Source: Lingula anatina
Lineage: Eukaryota > Brachiopoda > Lingulata > Lingulida > Lingulidae
NCBI RefSeq assembly: GCF_001039355.2
Contig: NW_019775654.1
Span: forward strand, 18,643-82,642
DNA: 64,000 bases
Direction: 5' to 3'
Shown one piece after another: positions 52,133 to 62,838 of this stretch. The position numbers and the translations under genes are program-made. The number at the start of each line of letters is the position of its first letter. The stretch's first letter is position 1. The notes beneath the pieces are model-generated. The model made no database searches. It was not told the DNA's origin and was given only the letters and a program-made list of their open reading frames with translations.

Positions 52133-54349
52133 CTTTTTGAGCAATGCCTTTCGAGTTACATTCAAAAATTGTGATATTTGTGATCCATGTTAATAAAGCC
52201 CTGAAATGTAACTTTCTTAAAAATCTTTATATCATCTTTAACTTGGTATCAAGACAATGAGAGACATAAGAAATAATATGTGAAATGTTCATTCAAAGTT
52301 TGTATACAAAAACAAAAATAAAACACCTGAAAAAACACACACATACACAAAAAAGTTATGAGGTTAAGGTTAGGAACTGTTAGTAATGTCTTCAGATATT
52401 TCCTTTGCCATAACACTAACTGGGCCAGTTTTGTGCAACATAGGGTTAAATATGAAACATATGCCAACTGAGAGAGATGACAATGTACACGCCTGTTCTT
52501 CTACTTTCTCTCCAGCTGTGCCGTTCCTTGTTATCACTGTCAGCTACATCTACATACTAGGTGGTTTACTGTAGGAAATTTCTTTGAAGAAACATAAAAC
52601 TGCATTCAAACCTGGAAGGCTTTGGACCGAAAATCGGCCCGAAACAAAACATCAAATCACCTAAGTATACATTTATTTCAAAACTGATATTTTTTTTTTT
52701 TTCAAAAAATAAAAGATTTGTTAGTATTAACATAAAAACAGGTTCAAAAGTCCTCAAAGGTAAATTGGGTTCATGTCAGATTTTGTCAAAACTTAGCTAA
52801 AAACTGAAAATTCTAAAAAATTATCAAAATATTGAATTAAGTTGTGCATGAAATCTGTAAATGAATACCTTACAAAGAGTGGACTTCATGAAAGAAACTC
52901 TCTAACATCTAGTTACAAGACAACGTCAGCCAGGACATTTTTCAGGTCAAGGAGCCATGTCTGAACACAACTCATGTTGTGCTACTGGAACTCGTTGTTG
53001 CACACTTATGCAATCTGGCATTCACACACATGAAGGTAAGCAAAGGCCAGACTACTGCTTCAAGCATTGCATAATGTTTTCAACAGTGACTCAAGTTTTC
53101 AGTTCTGAGAGAGAGGTTTTGGGATAAAAGCCAATTACTTTTCCAAGTTTGAAATTATCTTTCCTTGTAAGAACTGTAAAATTTCACTGTTTATTGTTGA
53201 TAAATGCCTGAATCATGCCCCAGTCTGTTTTGCCAGTAAGTTAAAGTAATTTACTAGTATTCAGAAAAAAAATTCTCAGCAAACTTACTGCTAATTCTCT
53301 TGCTTGCAAAGCCTCACACTGGTCCCTGTGGCAAACTAGGTGTTGGTCCCATCTTCTTAATACTGATGCAGTGACATCTGGCAGTGAAAAAAAATAAATT
53401 TTTTGATTAGGCATAACTCAGATTGTTATTAAAGAGAAAAAAAAAATACTCGTCTATCCAGAAGACATTGGGAATGGCAGTTACAGATGTGTATCATCAT
53501 CCTTATACAATAACATGTCAACTATAATAAATACAAGTGACTGTAAAAAAAAAATACTGGCAACTACAACCTTAATTACAAGAACTAGTAATTTCAAAAT
53601 ATCGAAAATTACACGTTAATTCACTCCATGAAAATAAGAGCTTGTACTGTAAATATGTCTGTCTCAATGAATGTTTAGGAAACAAATGTTCACCCATTTT
53701 ATACTGTAATCAAATGCTGGAATGTGTCGCATACAGTTACTAAAATAAAAGACTTTCATGTCCTATTCAACCTGGGAAGCAATTGTACATGACATAAAAG
53801 ACTAATCAATCTTCAAAATAAGACATCTTATTCAACAGAGAATGAAAAAAATCTTTAAAAAGAGCAATAACAGATGTAATGACACCCAAAACCAACTTGA
53901 CATTCAACCACATGTGGTCTGTGACAACTAATGAGATGGAGACACGACTGCAGATAAAATGATCACTAAACGTCGCCGCTGTCTTCAATACGACTGGTAC
54001 CTCTCATTTCCGCCACTGAATCCATGATTCTGCCACATATAACCTGTTACCCCAGATTCAGACAACTTTCAACCAACAGAACTAACTATCGATCCAATCC
54101 AACCCCAAAAGCTGTGTCTATTCCTTCCTTTATCTTTACGCAAAGTTTAACTTCCTTATAATATTCCATCATTCCAAACATGTATATATATATATTAATA
54201 TGAAACTGATATAATTAATAAGATGTGGTATCTTTCAGAAGGTCACAAAACAAAGTTTAAGTAGGAATATTTCCCCCCCTTATCTAAGCGGTGTGTATAT
54301 ATACTACATGAGGGCCCATTGTTTCAAAGTAAAGCAAGTGTACTTGCTT

Positions 54350-54680
54350 ATATCCTCTTATCTTTCAATGGCACTGCATGGCTGCGAATGTTATCTGGGC
54401 TCGTGCTGAGCACGTAAAATGCTCGCCAATCCGGGCTTAAATTATTAACTTTGATGTCAGACAATGAAGTGAAATGTAATCTTATTTGCCATTTTAGTTC
54501 TGATTGAGTTTTTAAAAACTAACATGGCTGTTTAAGAACTAATTTGCTAAAAGAAATGAGTCAGTTCCCTCTAATGTCTTAATCAATAAGGTTCTACATT
54601 ATCTCCCTGGGTGTGATGAAACTGGGACTCGTACTTTGTCAGTGTGCCATCTTATCTTGCACCTCCAATAAAAATTCTTT
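54350..54680. promoter_or_regulatory. Candidate conserved enhancer block with TCF and SOX-like sites
   Basis: Includes AACTTTGATGTCAG (TCF/LEF-like), AGACAATGAAG (SOX-like), GGGCTTAAATTATTAAC, AAATGAGTCAG (AP-1-like) and TAATCAATAAGG, with the palindrome CGTGCTGAGCACG at about 54401. Non-repetitive and without an ORF. Confidence 0.3.
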
Positions 54681-57198
54681 TAAAGAAAAGATTACCATTT
54701 TGGAAAAAAGCTTTCAAAGTTGAACATACCCACTTTTCAACATTTAAAATATATTTAAAAAAAACATACCCAGTCGACCGGAATTACCCAGTAATTTGAA
54801 AATTCTTCAAATTCTGAAAAAAAACAACATTTCTCTGAATAGAGAGTTAAGTATATTTTTAGAATCCAATTTATATTCTCCAAACTGAAATTGAAATGAA
54901 ATTAAAATTGAAGATATTCATAAAAAAATCTCACATTGTTTTGAGACCTGGGACAGGTCTCAGTCAATTGATATTACCACATGTAACAGCGGACAGAAAT
55001 AGCAATTGGAAGAACAAATAAATTTACTACTTAATCAATCGTAAAAATGACACAGTTTTCCCAAGTATGCTGCGACTTTCTATATTTCCCTTGATGGTAG
55101 TCATGACTCCATATTTCAACTGTCTCCTTTTTCTTTGAAACCAAATCACTTATCTTACAGCAAACCTTTTCAATAAATGTGGGCAGTAGTAGTCACGTAT
55201 TTGTCTTAATTTACATCCAAAATATATTATCTTTTCTTATCATAAAATTTCTCGTGCCATTCCTATTTATTCATTGGATTCCTTATTTCAATCTCAAACT
55301 CAAATGACCAATAATGACCAAGCATTTTGAATAATACATCACAAAACCAAGAAATATTGCAAACGAATTGAAGGTATAACAGTAATGATAAATCATCACA
55401 ATATTTAGCTCCCTTGATGAAAATCACCATGATCTTTACTATCATCTGAATTTACAAAAAGTACAAATTCATAAACATCTATGCTAAAATCTGTAAGTTG
55501 AAACATCCTCACAAAAATACTAAAATATCACACTGTACTCAGACACTCAGAACCAAATCAGCCCAACCTACCAGCAACAATGATCTTATTTTCCAAATAA
55601 AAAATATCAATGTTACATCCATGTATTGATTCACCATTGCTTTTTGCATATGACCTAACATTGATTGTTTTAAACAAAATGTCAAACATGCAACTTGTTG
55701 CATACTTGCTGTGTGTGACTCTCTTGACAACACTGCTTTTCTAAAATTAATATTTATTATCAATAAATGTTTTTAATGATATCTTAACAGTCATTGCTTT
55801 TTTAAATGGATATTCTTTTCTATAGGTCTTAACGATAATTTCCTATTTTTGTCTTATTTTGAAGTGTAAAATGTCTTAAGCTTACTATGCACAGTGTGCT
55901 GACATATCCTAACAAAATAAGATCAGTTATACACATTAAAAACATGGCCTGATTTCCACACAGTAGAGTGAAGGTAGTAATGATATTCACTTCATCCTCT
56001 TCTTATCTTCTCAAAGGAATGTATTTTGGCATGTACCTAAATGCCTCATGAGCAATCCAACATATCTAAATCGACTTTCTAAATACCAAGTTTGTGTTCA
56101 GGACAAGAAAATGATAACTTAGGGATTCTCCACTTGAGAAAATTGATTGCAGGTTTTATCTCGCCATTGTGCACGCATGAGAATCATTGCCAATTTATAA
56201 TCGATGGTTTCTTCCATGTTAAATGTCCCTTTCTAATAGAGAGTGATATAAAATGTGATCACAGCAATTACTTTTTTTATTTCAACCAGTGCAACAAGAG
56301 ATTTACTGTTAAATCCAATAAGAGAAAAACTGCTGAAAGTTGGATTCATTACATCGAACATGTCATGTAGATGTCACCTTATATAATGTACGTTAATCCT
56401 GCTTTCTATTGTGACAGGATAAATTGCAATTTACCTAAAAAAATATTCTAAAGCTTTTTTAAATCATGATAGGATTAATTATCTGCACCACTGCCGTATA
56501 ATTCCGATGACAGTCTTCATCTTCCAAATACATTAAAGAACAAACATCGTAATCACACACTCATGAGTCATGACTCATCAATAAAAAATCCTTAAGGTGT
56601 AGTATATATATACTAGTACTTACTTTCATTAGCCAGGTTCTTTCAACGGAGGACAAAAAATAACTAATTTCAGAAGACATGCATGGTGAACAAGTCTCTA
56701 TTCCGTGCCATGAATTCATGCATCCATATCTCATCTATCTGTCAGTGCCTCTTGGAGAAATGTATCTTAAAACCAATGATTTGCACAAAGAATAAGACCA
56801 TACATTCCCCTCACTTCCCTCTGTAGACATATACTAGTATATCTTCAATCTCGGAATTCAATCAAACAGAACTTTTTCCCCATCCTCGAAGTTGATAAAC
56901 CAGGCTGCTAGTAACGTACTTCTCTCTTTGAGTCTACAGATCTATAACCAAAACCTACAGATTTACACAAGACATTGAACCACAACACAACAACACATGT
57001 TCCAAATGATTTGAGTCCACAATTTACAGAATATTGGTACAAACTGGACATTTCTCAAGAGGGGATTTTGACCAAGGGCTATGAATTGATGAATATATTC
57101 TACAAACCAGCCTTAGCTGTCCTTACATACTGCTGGCTTAATCTGAGAATAACACCAAATGAGCAAATGGCTTTAAGCACATTACTCTGAAGTTCCAA

Positions 57199-57350
57199 AT
57201 AATTGTACTGCCCGAATAATCAAACTGTGTGGAAAAATGTTTGAAAATTAATAACTGTACCATGCAGAATTTATTATAACTGTACTGCATGGAAAAATCT
57301 CTCAAAATTTATAATTGTACGAAACAGAAAAATTGCACTGCATGGAAAAG
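57199..57350 (+). repeat. Degenerate tandem repeat, unit about 40-55 bp
   Basis: The words ACTGTACTGCATGGAAAAA, ACTGTGTGGAAAAATG and GCACTGCATGGAAAAG recur with variants of AAAATTTATAATTGTAC between them. Confidence 0.6.
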
Positions 57351-58787
57351 GTAGGCAATTCCAATGTGCATTGTGAAAAGAAAAAAAGCAGGTTTTTTTT
57401 CAAAATATTATCTGTATATCATGTTTTATTCATCATTTAAGCATAGTAACAAGAACATGTAAATAAATAATACAAGTTCATAAATTCCATTCATAGATGA
57501 GCCAAAGGGGGTAAAAATTGATCCTCAATGACACCTCAAATAAATGGTCAGCTGAAAATACAAATCTTGCTGTAAAGACCCAGATAAATACACTGTCAAT
57601 GAGATGGGAAATTATTGTGCGCAATTGATTTTTGCAGTCTGAATCAATAGATTACATGTGCATTTCAATTGCAATTACCCATGGTAGGGGCCTTAAGATT
57701 TAAATGATTCCAATAAAGAACACAGTATCAATGATATTACCTAAAATACTCTATGGTGTAAAATACATGGTGAGGGATTTACACAGTACAGTACTAGTAA
57801 AAACATGACCACAGGTGAACTCCAGATTGATGATACTGTATATTGGCTAGATAAAGAGTCGAGATTACACTGTCCAATGCATTGGCACCATCAGCATCAA
57901 AGAGGGCCCAGATCATGGATAATGGTGCTGATAATGAAGGATTTGAATGGGTATGGAGCATCAGAATGCAACTACTAGTATCTTTTCCACTGCATTGAGA
58001 GACCAGGAGCAAAGATAACACTGACGGCAATGCTATGGACTGGCAAAGGACTCCAGAATGCATCTGTCCACTGTATTAGCTTTGTCAAAATGCATGATAA
58101 TGATGAGAACCCACTGTAAATTGGATATATACCAGGCTATAGTATCTGGTGTGATTTCTCTCATGGTCTGTTTGAAGGTCTACAAGCAAAAGAATCAAAA
58201 GCCATCACTAGAAGCAGTTTTTAATTACTACAGACCTCTAGATAACCTTCACAGCTGAAGTGACTGGACTTTTTACTGAAAGTGAAAATTTTTTTTTTTC
58301 TTCTAGTGGGGCACTGCAGATGGCAAATGTGTTTCTTAGTAGTGATAATACTGGGAATACACTTACCACAGCTGCCCAATAAGTCTTTCAGCAGTAATCG
58401 TTTATTCTATATTAAGGACATGAAATCAATCACCACTCTCATATTTAATAAATGCAATATATTTATTATCTCTAAGTTGTATTATAAAGCTCTATGAATG
58501 TTCAATCATTGAACTTTCTAGCAAATGAAGGTCTTCATGAAATGCATGGTCCTGCACAAGTTAGAAAATGTGCATTGGTAATGTTTTTATCTTTCAAACA
58601 GGGGTTTCCCCAGGATTTTGGGTACAGGGAATCCAAAATGTTAATCTGTAATTTTATAGGGAGTCCAACTATAAATATACCATAATTTCCCAATAATTCC
58701 ATACTGTAAGTCGTCCAGACGTCTTTAAAAATGTAGGTCATCTTGTCAGGTCAGTGGCCGGATGACTCTCTGGAGAAAGCCTTGATG

Positions 58788-58834
58788 GAAAAGATAAGTT
58801 TTTAAAGCTACTTGCTTTCAAAACTTATCTTTCC
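58788..58834 (+). repeat. Short inverted repeat (hairpin)
   Basis: Arms of 21 bases (left GGAAAAGATAAGTTTTTAAA then GC) pair with three mismatches or wobbles around a five-base loop. It is too short and lacks flanks for a typical miRNA precursor; a MITE remnant is possible. Confidence 0.55.
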
Positions 58835-59035
58835 CAATCTATACTGTGAATATCATTACTTTGACTTTATTTTTTACTCTGTCAGATTCTTCTTATAAAA
58901 TCTAATGACAGCTAAACTTCAAATAAAATAGCTTGGTTAATTCAAACAAGTATATACTGTAGATAACAGAAATATTGCTGTTCCTTACTGCTCATGCTGT
59001 AGTCCCAAGTATGAACAAGGTAATCACATGCACAT

Positions 59036-59054
59036 GGGGGGGGGGGGGGGGGGG
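59036..59054 (+). repeat. Poly-G run (19 bases)
   Basis: One of several long poly-G or poly-C runs in the window (250-269, 2550-2561, 10520-10533, 14877-14889, 32688-32700). Confidence 0.95.
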
Positions 59055-59411
59055 AAGGTTACCTGTAAGGATGTTTACTATGTCTAGCTCTTTTCCATGG
59101 TAATACATGATCATGTTATAGTATATATCTGCTGACATAACCTAGGAGATCTCAAACATGTGCCTCATTAATTCATTGATTACACCAAGGCTTTTGATAC
59201 TGATAGTGAAAGTAGGATGATGTACAGTGAAATATATTACTAGGTTACTAGTATATTATCACTGATTAAACCTTAGAAACTGGCATGATTTGATTTTCAC
59301 TGCCTTGCTGGTGAATGAATCTGATGCCACGCCATAAACAAGCTGTACCAATTTGTTAAGTTGGATCATCAACATCAGTTACCTACTAATATAATTTGCT
59401 TTTATGTTACC

Positions 59412-59690
59412 GTTTTTTTTTTTGTTTGTTTGTTTGTTTGTTTGTTTGTTTTTTCTTTTTTTTTTTGGTGAAAAACTGTTTCCCATGTTTATTTATGACT
59501 GAACTTGTTTTTTCTATTGCATGTGCACTTTAGGATGACCCAATGGGGGATTAAAATTTTAAACCTTACCACTTAAATATTGAATGACTTGAGAGAAAAT
59601 ACCTGACTTGACTAGGGATCAAACCTGTGACACCCGTTACCATAAGAGTGCTGTACAAGTGCTATACCTACTGAGAACGCATTCAAAACA
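59412..59690 (-). mobile_element. tRNA-derived SINE with (CAAA)n tail
   Basis: On the minus strand a box A-like TTCTCAGTAGGTATAGCAC (about 59660-59678) is followed about 50 nt later by box B, GGTTTGATCC (59616-59625), the internal RNA polymerase III promoter of tRNA genes. About 150 nt of unrelated body follow, then an A-rich tail with (CAAA)n at 59412-59466. The tRNA-like head does not fold to a clean functional tRNA. No clear target duplication was found. Confidence 0.7.
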
Positions 59691-59696
59691 GATGAT

Positions 59697-59938
59697 CCAT
59701 AGACTAACTGATCCTCAGACTAAATATGGCAACCCCACATAAAAGCAGCTTCCCTAAATCCCCTGATGGTCTCCCTGCCTCTACTTGCAACATTAAAGAT
59801 TGAATCTTGGCTCCAAGGTTTAATTGCAAGGCCCGCAGCGACAGCGGATGTGGAGGCAGGAAAGGCCATCAGAGGGTTAACCGGTGCTGCTTTTAAGTGA
59901 GTTGGCCATATTAAGTCTGCTGACCTGTTAGTCCACAG
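59697..59938. mobile_element. Imperfect palindromic foldback element 1
   Basis: Left arm words (ATAGACTAACTGATCCTCAG, AATATGGCAACCCCACATAA, AAAGCAGC, CCTGATGGTCTCCCTGCCTC) recur inverted in the right arm (CTGCTGACCTGTTAGTCCAC, GAGTTGGCCATATT, GCTGCTTTT, GAGGCAGGAAAGGCCATCAG). The centre is at CTTGGCTCCAAGG near 59812. It abuts the SINE head. Arms are diverged, so it is an older MITE-like element. Confidence 0.65.
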
Positions 59939-59967
59939 ATCACCTTTGTTCTGACTGCCATCAGAGT

Positions 59968-60203
59968 CTGGGACCCCATTTCCATAGATTTTTAGATCGA
60001 TCTATCCCTGTGGGGAGTCTCACTAGATTACTGTCAGCTTGGCCGGCTTAAGCGTCTGTCCCGCCTACTGAAAGCTGTAAGGGGGTAATTAACTATGGTG
60101 CCCGCTCGGCTGACTGCAATTTAGCGTGAACCCCCAGGGAGTTAGGTCGATCTAAAACTTAATCTTTAGATCGATCTAAATCTCTGGGAAAGCACCCTGG
60201 GAC
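59968..60203. mobile_element. Imperfect palindromic foldback element 2 with AGATCGATCT cores
   Basis: GGGACCCCATTTCCATAGAT and TTTAGATCGATCTA in the left arm pair with TTTAGATCGATCTAAATCTC and GGGAAAGCACCCTGGGAC in the right; inner TACTGTCAGCTTGGCCGG pairs with CCGCTCGGCTGACTGCAAT. The right arm has an extra local repeat of TCGATCTAAA. It is distinct from the neighbouring foldback and lies about 0.5 kb from the promoter. Confidence 0.6.
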
Positions 60204-60685
60204 AACCCCGTTTGGCCACTACAATATTATGATCCAATCACCAAACCAAAGTTTTTGTCTCCCAGATAACGTTTCCTATATGCATTCATTTACAGGGTAA
60301 AGGTATCCCAGTCATAACAACTATTTTTGCAGTGATCCAGGTAATTTAATTAACTGCCCACACGCTATATAGCCTAGTCTAGGGTGGGCCTGAAATAATG
60401 TAGGGAATGGATCTTTGTTTTTTTATGTATATGGGCTCATTTGAAAATTAAATGCAAATATTCTGATCTCGGCTTCAATTTTATTTGGCTTCTTGGTATC
60501 TATGGCAGTGTCGTTCCTATCATTATTGTACTAATTTCAATAGTTGAATGGCGATGATTGTTTTGAAAAATATGCGTGACCTAATTATTTCGACGGGGGA
60601 TTTTAATGATTTCTAATGACTCTCATTGAAATAAGAACGAGACATTCAAACCTAAGAGCTAGAACATACTTCTCGTAGTACTCAC
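60204..60685. other. Spacer between the foldback elements and the candidate divergent exon
   Basis: About 480 bp, AT-rich, no ORF or motif of note. In the minus-strand model it is the start of the first intron. Confidence 0.6.
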
Positions 60686-60732
60686 CATAGAAACCATTGA
60701 TAGGGAGAGTCTTTTTCTTTCAATGAAAACAT
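60686..60732 (-). CDS. Candidate first coding exon, minus strand (divergent from the HMG-box gene)
   Basis: On the minus strand ATG at 60732 opens MFSLKEKDSPYQWFL and reaches a consensus donor, TG|GTGAGT, after 47 nt (phase 2). The exon starts next to the CpG-rich promoter shared with the HMG-box gene, which supports transcription in this direction. The next exon is not proven. The 34-nt candidate exon at 45245-45278 accepts phase 2 and would link this start to the FRMD4-type gene; a different minus-strand gene, or a purely non-coding 5' UTR exon, is equally possible. An upstream 8-codon ORF in the leader would be expected to reduce use of this ATG. Confidence 0.4.
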
Positions 60733-60799
60733 CTTGTTTAATAATATTTTCAAACTTTCCCGTCAACGACCTCCATTTCAATCGAAGTTCCGGTAAACA

Positions 60800-60810
60800 G
60801 CGCGTGCGCG
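60800..60810. promoter_or_regulatory. NRF1-like site in promoter
   Basis: GCGCGTGCGCG matches the NRF1 palindrome (YGCGCRTGCGCR) except at the first position. It is flanked within 25 bp by two ETS-like GGAA cores on the minus strand, a common layout in bidirectional CpG promoters of animals. Confidence 0.5.
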
Positions 60811-61035
60811 AGAAGCATTTCCGCTTCAGGCAACATTAATCAAACTCAAATAATATTTGATCGTTAAAACGGAACTGTTAGGTCGCCGAAGTCAAAAGAA
60901 TAAAGCAATAAGTCAGAAATTTGGTGTTTTGATGAGATATTGGTTTAAATTTTAAATTATTGCCAAACTGATTGCTTTAATGAATCGAAATTTCTGCTAG
61001 CTCGATTATGCGTGCCTCAGTAGCGGCTTCTGCAG

Positions 61036-61045
61036 GTCACGTGAC
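61036..61045. promoter_or_regulatory. Palindromic E-box of the CLEAR / MiT-TFE type
   Basis: GTCACGTGAC is a perfect 10-bp palindrome matching the consensus bound by MiT/TFE and USF bHLH factors. It lies about 135 bp upstream of the HMG-box start codon, inside the CpG-rich promoter. Confidence 0.55.
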
Positions 61046-61179
61046 TAGAGCTTGTTAGTCTAAATCAAAAAGTTGAGTGAATATAGCTACACATATAAGG
61101 GACGGTAAAGAAGGAATAGGAAAGGCAGATATCTGATCCAAACACCTTTTAGGTTGTTGATTATCGGTGCTTCTGCAGA

Positions 61180-61183
61180 ATGG
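61180..61183 (+). CDS. HMG-box gene, coding part of exon 1 (ATG plus one base)
   Basis: ATGG is followed at once by a perfect donor, GTAAGT (61184-61189). Joined to the acceptor at 62030-62031 it gives ATG G|AT GGC ATA, that is Met-Asp-Gly-Ile, continuing directly into the frame of exon 2. Only four coding bases are therefore in the first exon, with the 5' UTR upstream. Exon 2 has no in-frame ATG before residue 29 and its frame enters with two bases of a split codon, so a start outside exon 2 is needed and this one fits exactly. Confidence 0.85.
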
Positions 61184-62775
61184 GTAAGTCAGTGTAACGA
61201 TCAAGGCATTTGTTTAAAAGTTACGTTTAAACTGGGGTCCCGAATGTCCATTCCCGCCATGTCTTTTCTCTGGGGGACAAAGGAAACGGTAAAACCGATT
61301 TATCAAAAGTCTTTGTTACATCAGTTGACACACCAGAGAAACCCTTTATCTACCCGGAATGAATATGTTCACGTGTATGCACTGTATAGCAACAGCGGCT
61401 CTGCAAAATTTATGATTTGTAGTGTAAATCTCAATTAACCTACTAAAAAATTAAAAGACCTTGTCCCAACAAAACAGGGCATTCAAGTTAAAGTGCAGGG
61501 ACTTTGTTTGATATTGATTGGTGATATTGTCTTACCAATATAACTGCATGTTGTAATAGAGTGCACAGAATTGTTTTTATTTTTATGAGATGTTTTGGTA
61601 ATCCTAAATGATTGTTTATTGCAAACATTGGGTTGATTGTTCTAGATAAGATTTTTAATTGCAGTAGTTGTTTTGATGATAAAGTCCCACAGGACAACAA
61701 ACAAATCGTTTCTTGGCAGTGGCATTTCTTTAATTAAAAATGGGATTTGCATTAGCCAGTGTGCTGGGCATTAGGATTGAAGAACATTAATTTTATTGTT
61801 GTATACTTGTCGTGTACAGTTGTATTTACTGTTTTAGATGTTTTTGTTAGATTCACCTTTGTTTTTAAATCATTGCTTTGCATACACCAAAAATGATACT
61901 GTGAAATTCAAAATTCTGTTGTCCTAAATTTGGGCCTATTAAGTACTAATTTCATGCTTAGTGAAACCAGTCTCATAATATATTATTATTATTATTTTTA
62001 ATGATTTTTTTTACAATTATTATTATTTCAGATGGCATAGTGAGAAATCGAGGTCGAACTAAGCTTGATGCACAGGGTAAGCCCACGAGGAGGAGAAAGA
62101 AGAAGGATCCCATGGCTCCCAAGCGCCCAACCACTGCTTACTTCTACTACCTGGCAAAGATGAGAGAACAGTTTAAACAAGAGGGCAAACATGTGTCTAA
62201 TGTGAGATCACAAAGCATTTTTACCTTAAAATACTTATATCCCTAGTAACTTAGAGTAGCTGTGAATTATAAACTTTTTATCTAACTATTTATTTCCATT
62301 AAAACATGTTAAGGCTTATGTTTGAAATAGTTTAAAAATGAAAGCTGCTCCTGTGTTAAGCAATTTAAGATATAAGTATAGAGAAAGACTAATGCACAGG
62401 ATAACCAGTTGAATAATTTAAGGACCTTTTCCAGTCTCACAAAGATATAATGAAAAATGTAGAAATACAAAGGAGATAGATTTCAGTTAATTTTATGTTT
62501 TGTAACTCTATAACATTTCTGTTGTCTGTTGTTGTATATTACTATTTTCAAATGACATATTTGCATTCATACAGATCTATTATTTTATTTAAGTTTTTTT
62601 AAGCCCATATCTGCCTTGTAGGTTGGTGCATTCACAAAAGAGGTGTCCAAACAATGGAGGGAACTCTCTGCCTCAGAAAAGAAACCCTTTGAAGCACTGT
62701 CAGATGATGACAGGAAGAGATATGACAGAGAGGTGGGTATTGGGTGAATGGTTTGGAGACAAGGAAAAGCTGTTA

Positions 62776-62838
<63 letters not shown>

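Larger units (their letters stand above)
50446..59411 (-). other. Presumed 5' intron territory, segment 5
   Basis: AT-rich. Contains two candidate enhancer blocks (51300-51600 and 54350-54680), the 52098-52132 candidate exon, a degenerate tandem repeat (57199-57350), a 21-bp-stem hairpin (58788-58834) and a 19-base poly-G (59036-59054). No other coding signal is seen. Confidence 0.6.
60733..61179. promoter_or_regulatory. CpG-rich promoter region, possibly bidirectional
   Basis: The interval separates the plus-strand HMG-box start (61180) from the ATG of a candidate minus-strand first exon (60732). Against an AT-rich background it holds clustered CpGs, an ETS-like ACCGGAA core (minus strand, about 60786-60794), an NRF1-like GCGCGTGCGCG at 60800-60810, a second GCGGAAA core (minus, about 60817-60825) and a GTCACGTGAC E-box at 61036-61045. 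No canonical TATA box stands at a clear distance; ACATATAAGG near 61090 is the nearest candidate. These motifs are typical of TATA-less housekeeping promoters. Transcription start sites are not determined. The minus-strand leader would contain a small upstream ORF (60750-60776, minus). Confidence 0.6.

Noticed and set aside
52960-53040. Plus-strand ATG frame MSEHNSCCATGTRCCTLMQS ending at GTAAGC
   Set aside because: Has an acceptor-like and a donor-like site but no homologue, and lies on the strand opposite to the presumed host gene. Left as a chance open frame.
59600-59690. A functional tRNA gene
   Set aside because: Boxes A and B are present but the arms do not form a clean cloverleaf, and the body continues into a (CAAA)n tail, so it is a SINE.
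61154-61438. 94-codon plus-strand frame at the start of the HMG-box gene
   Set aside because: It reads through the exon 1 donor into intron 1 in another frame; the spliced frame from ATG 61180 is consistent with all later exons.
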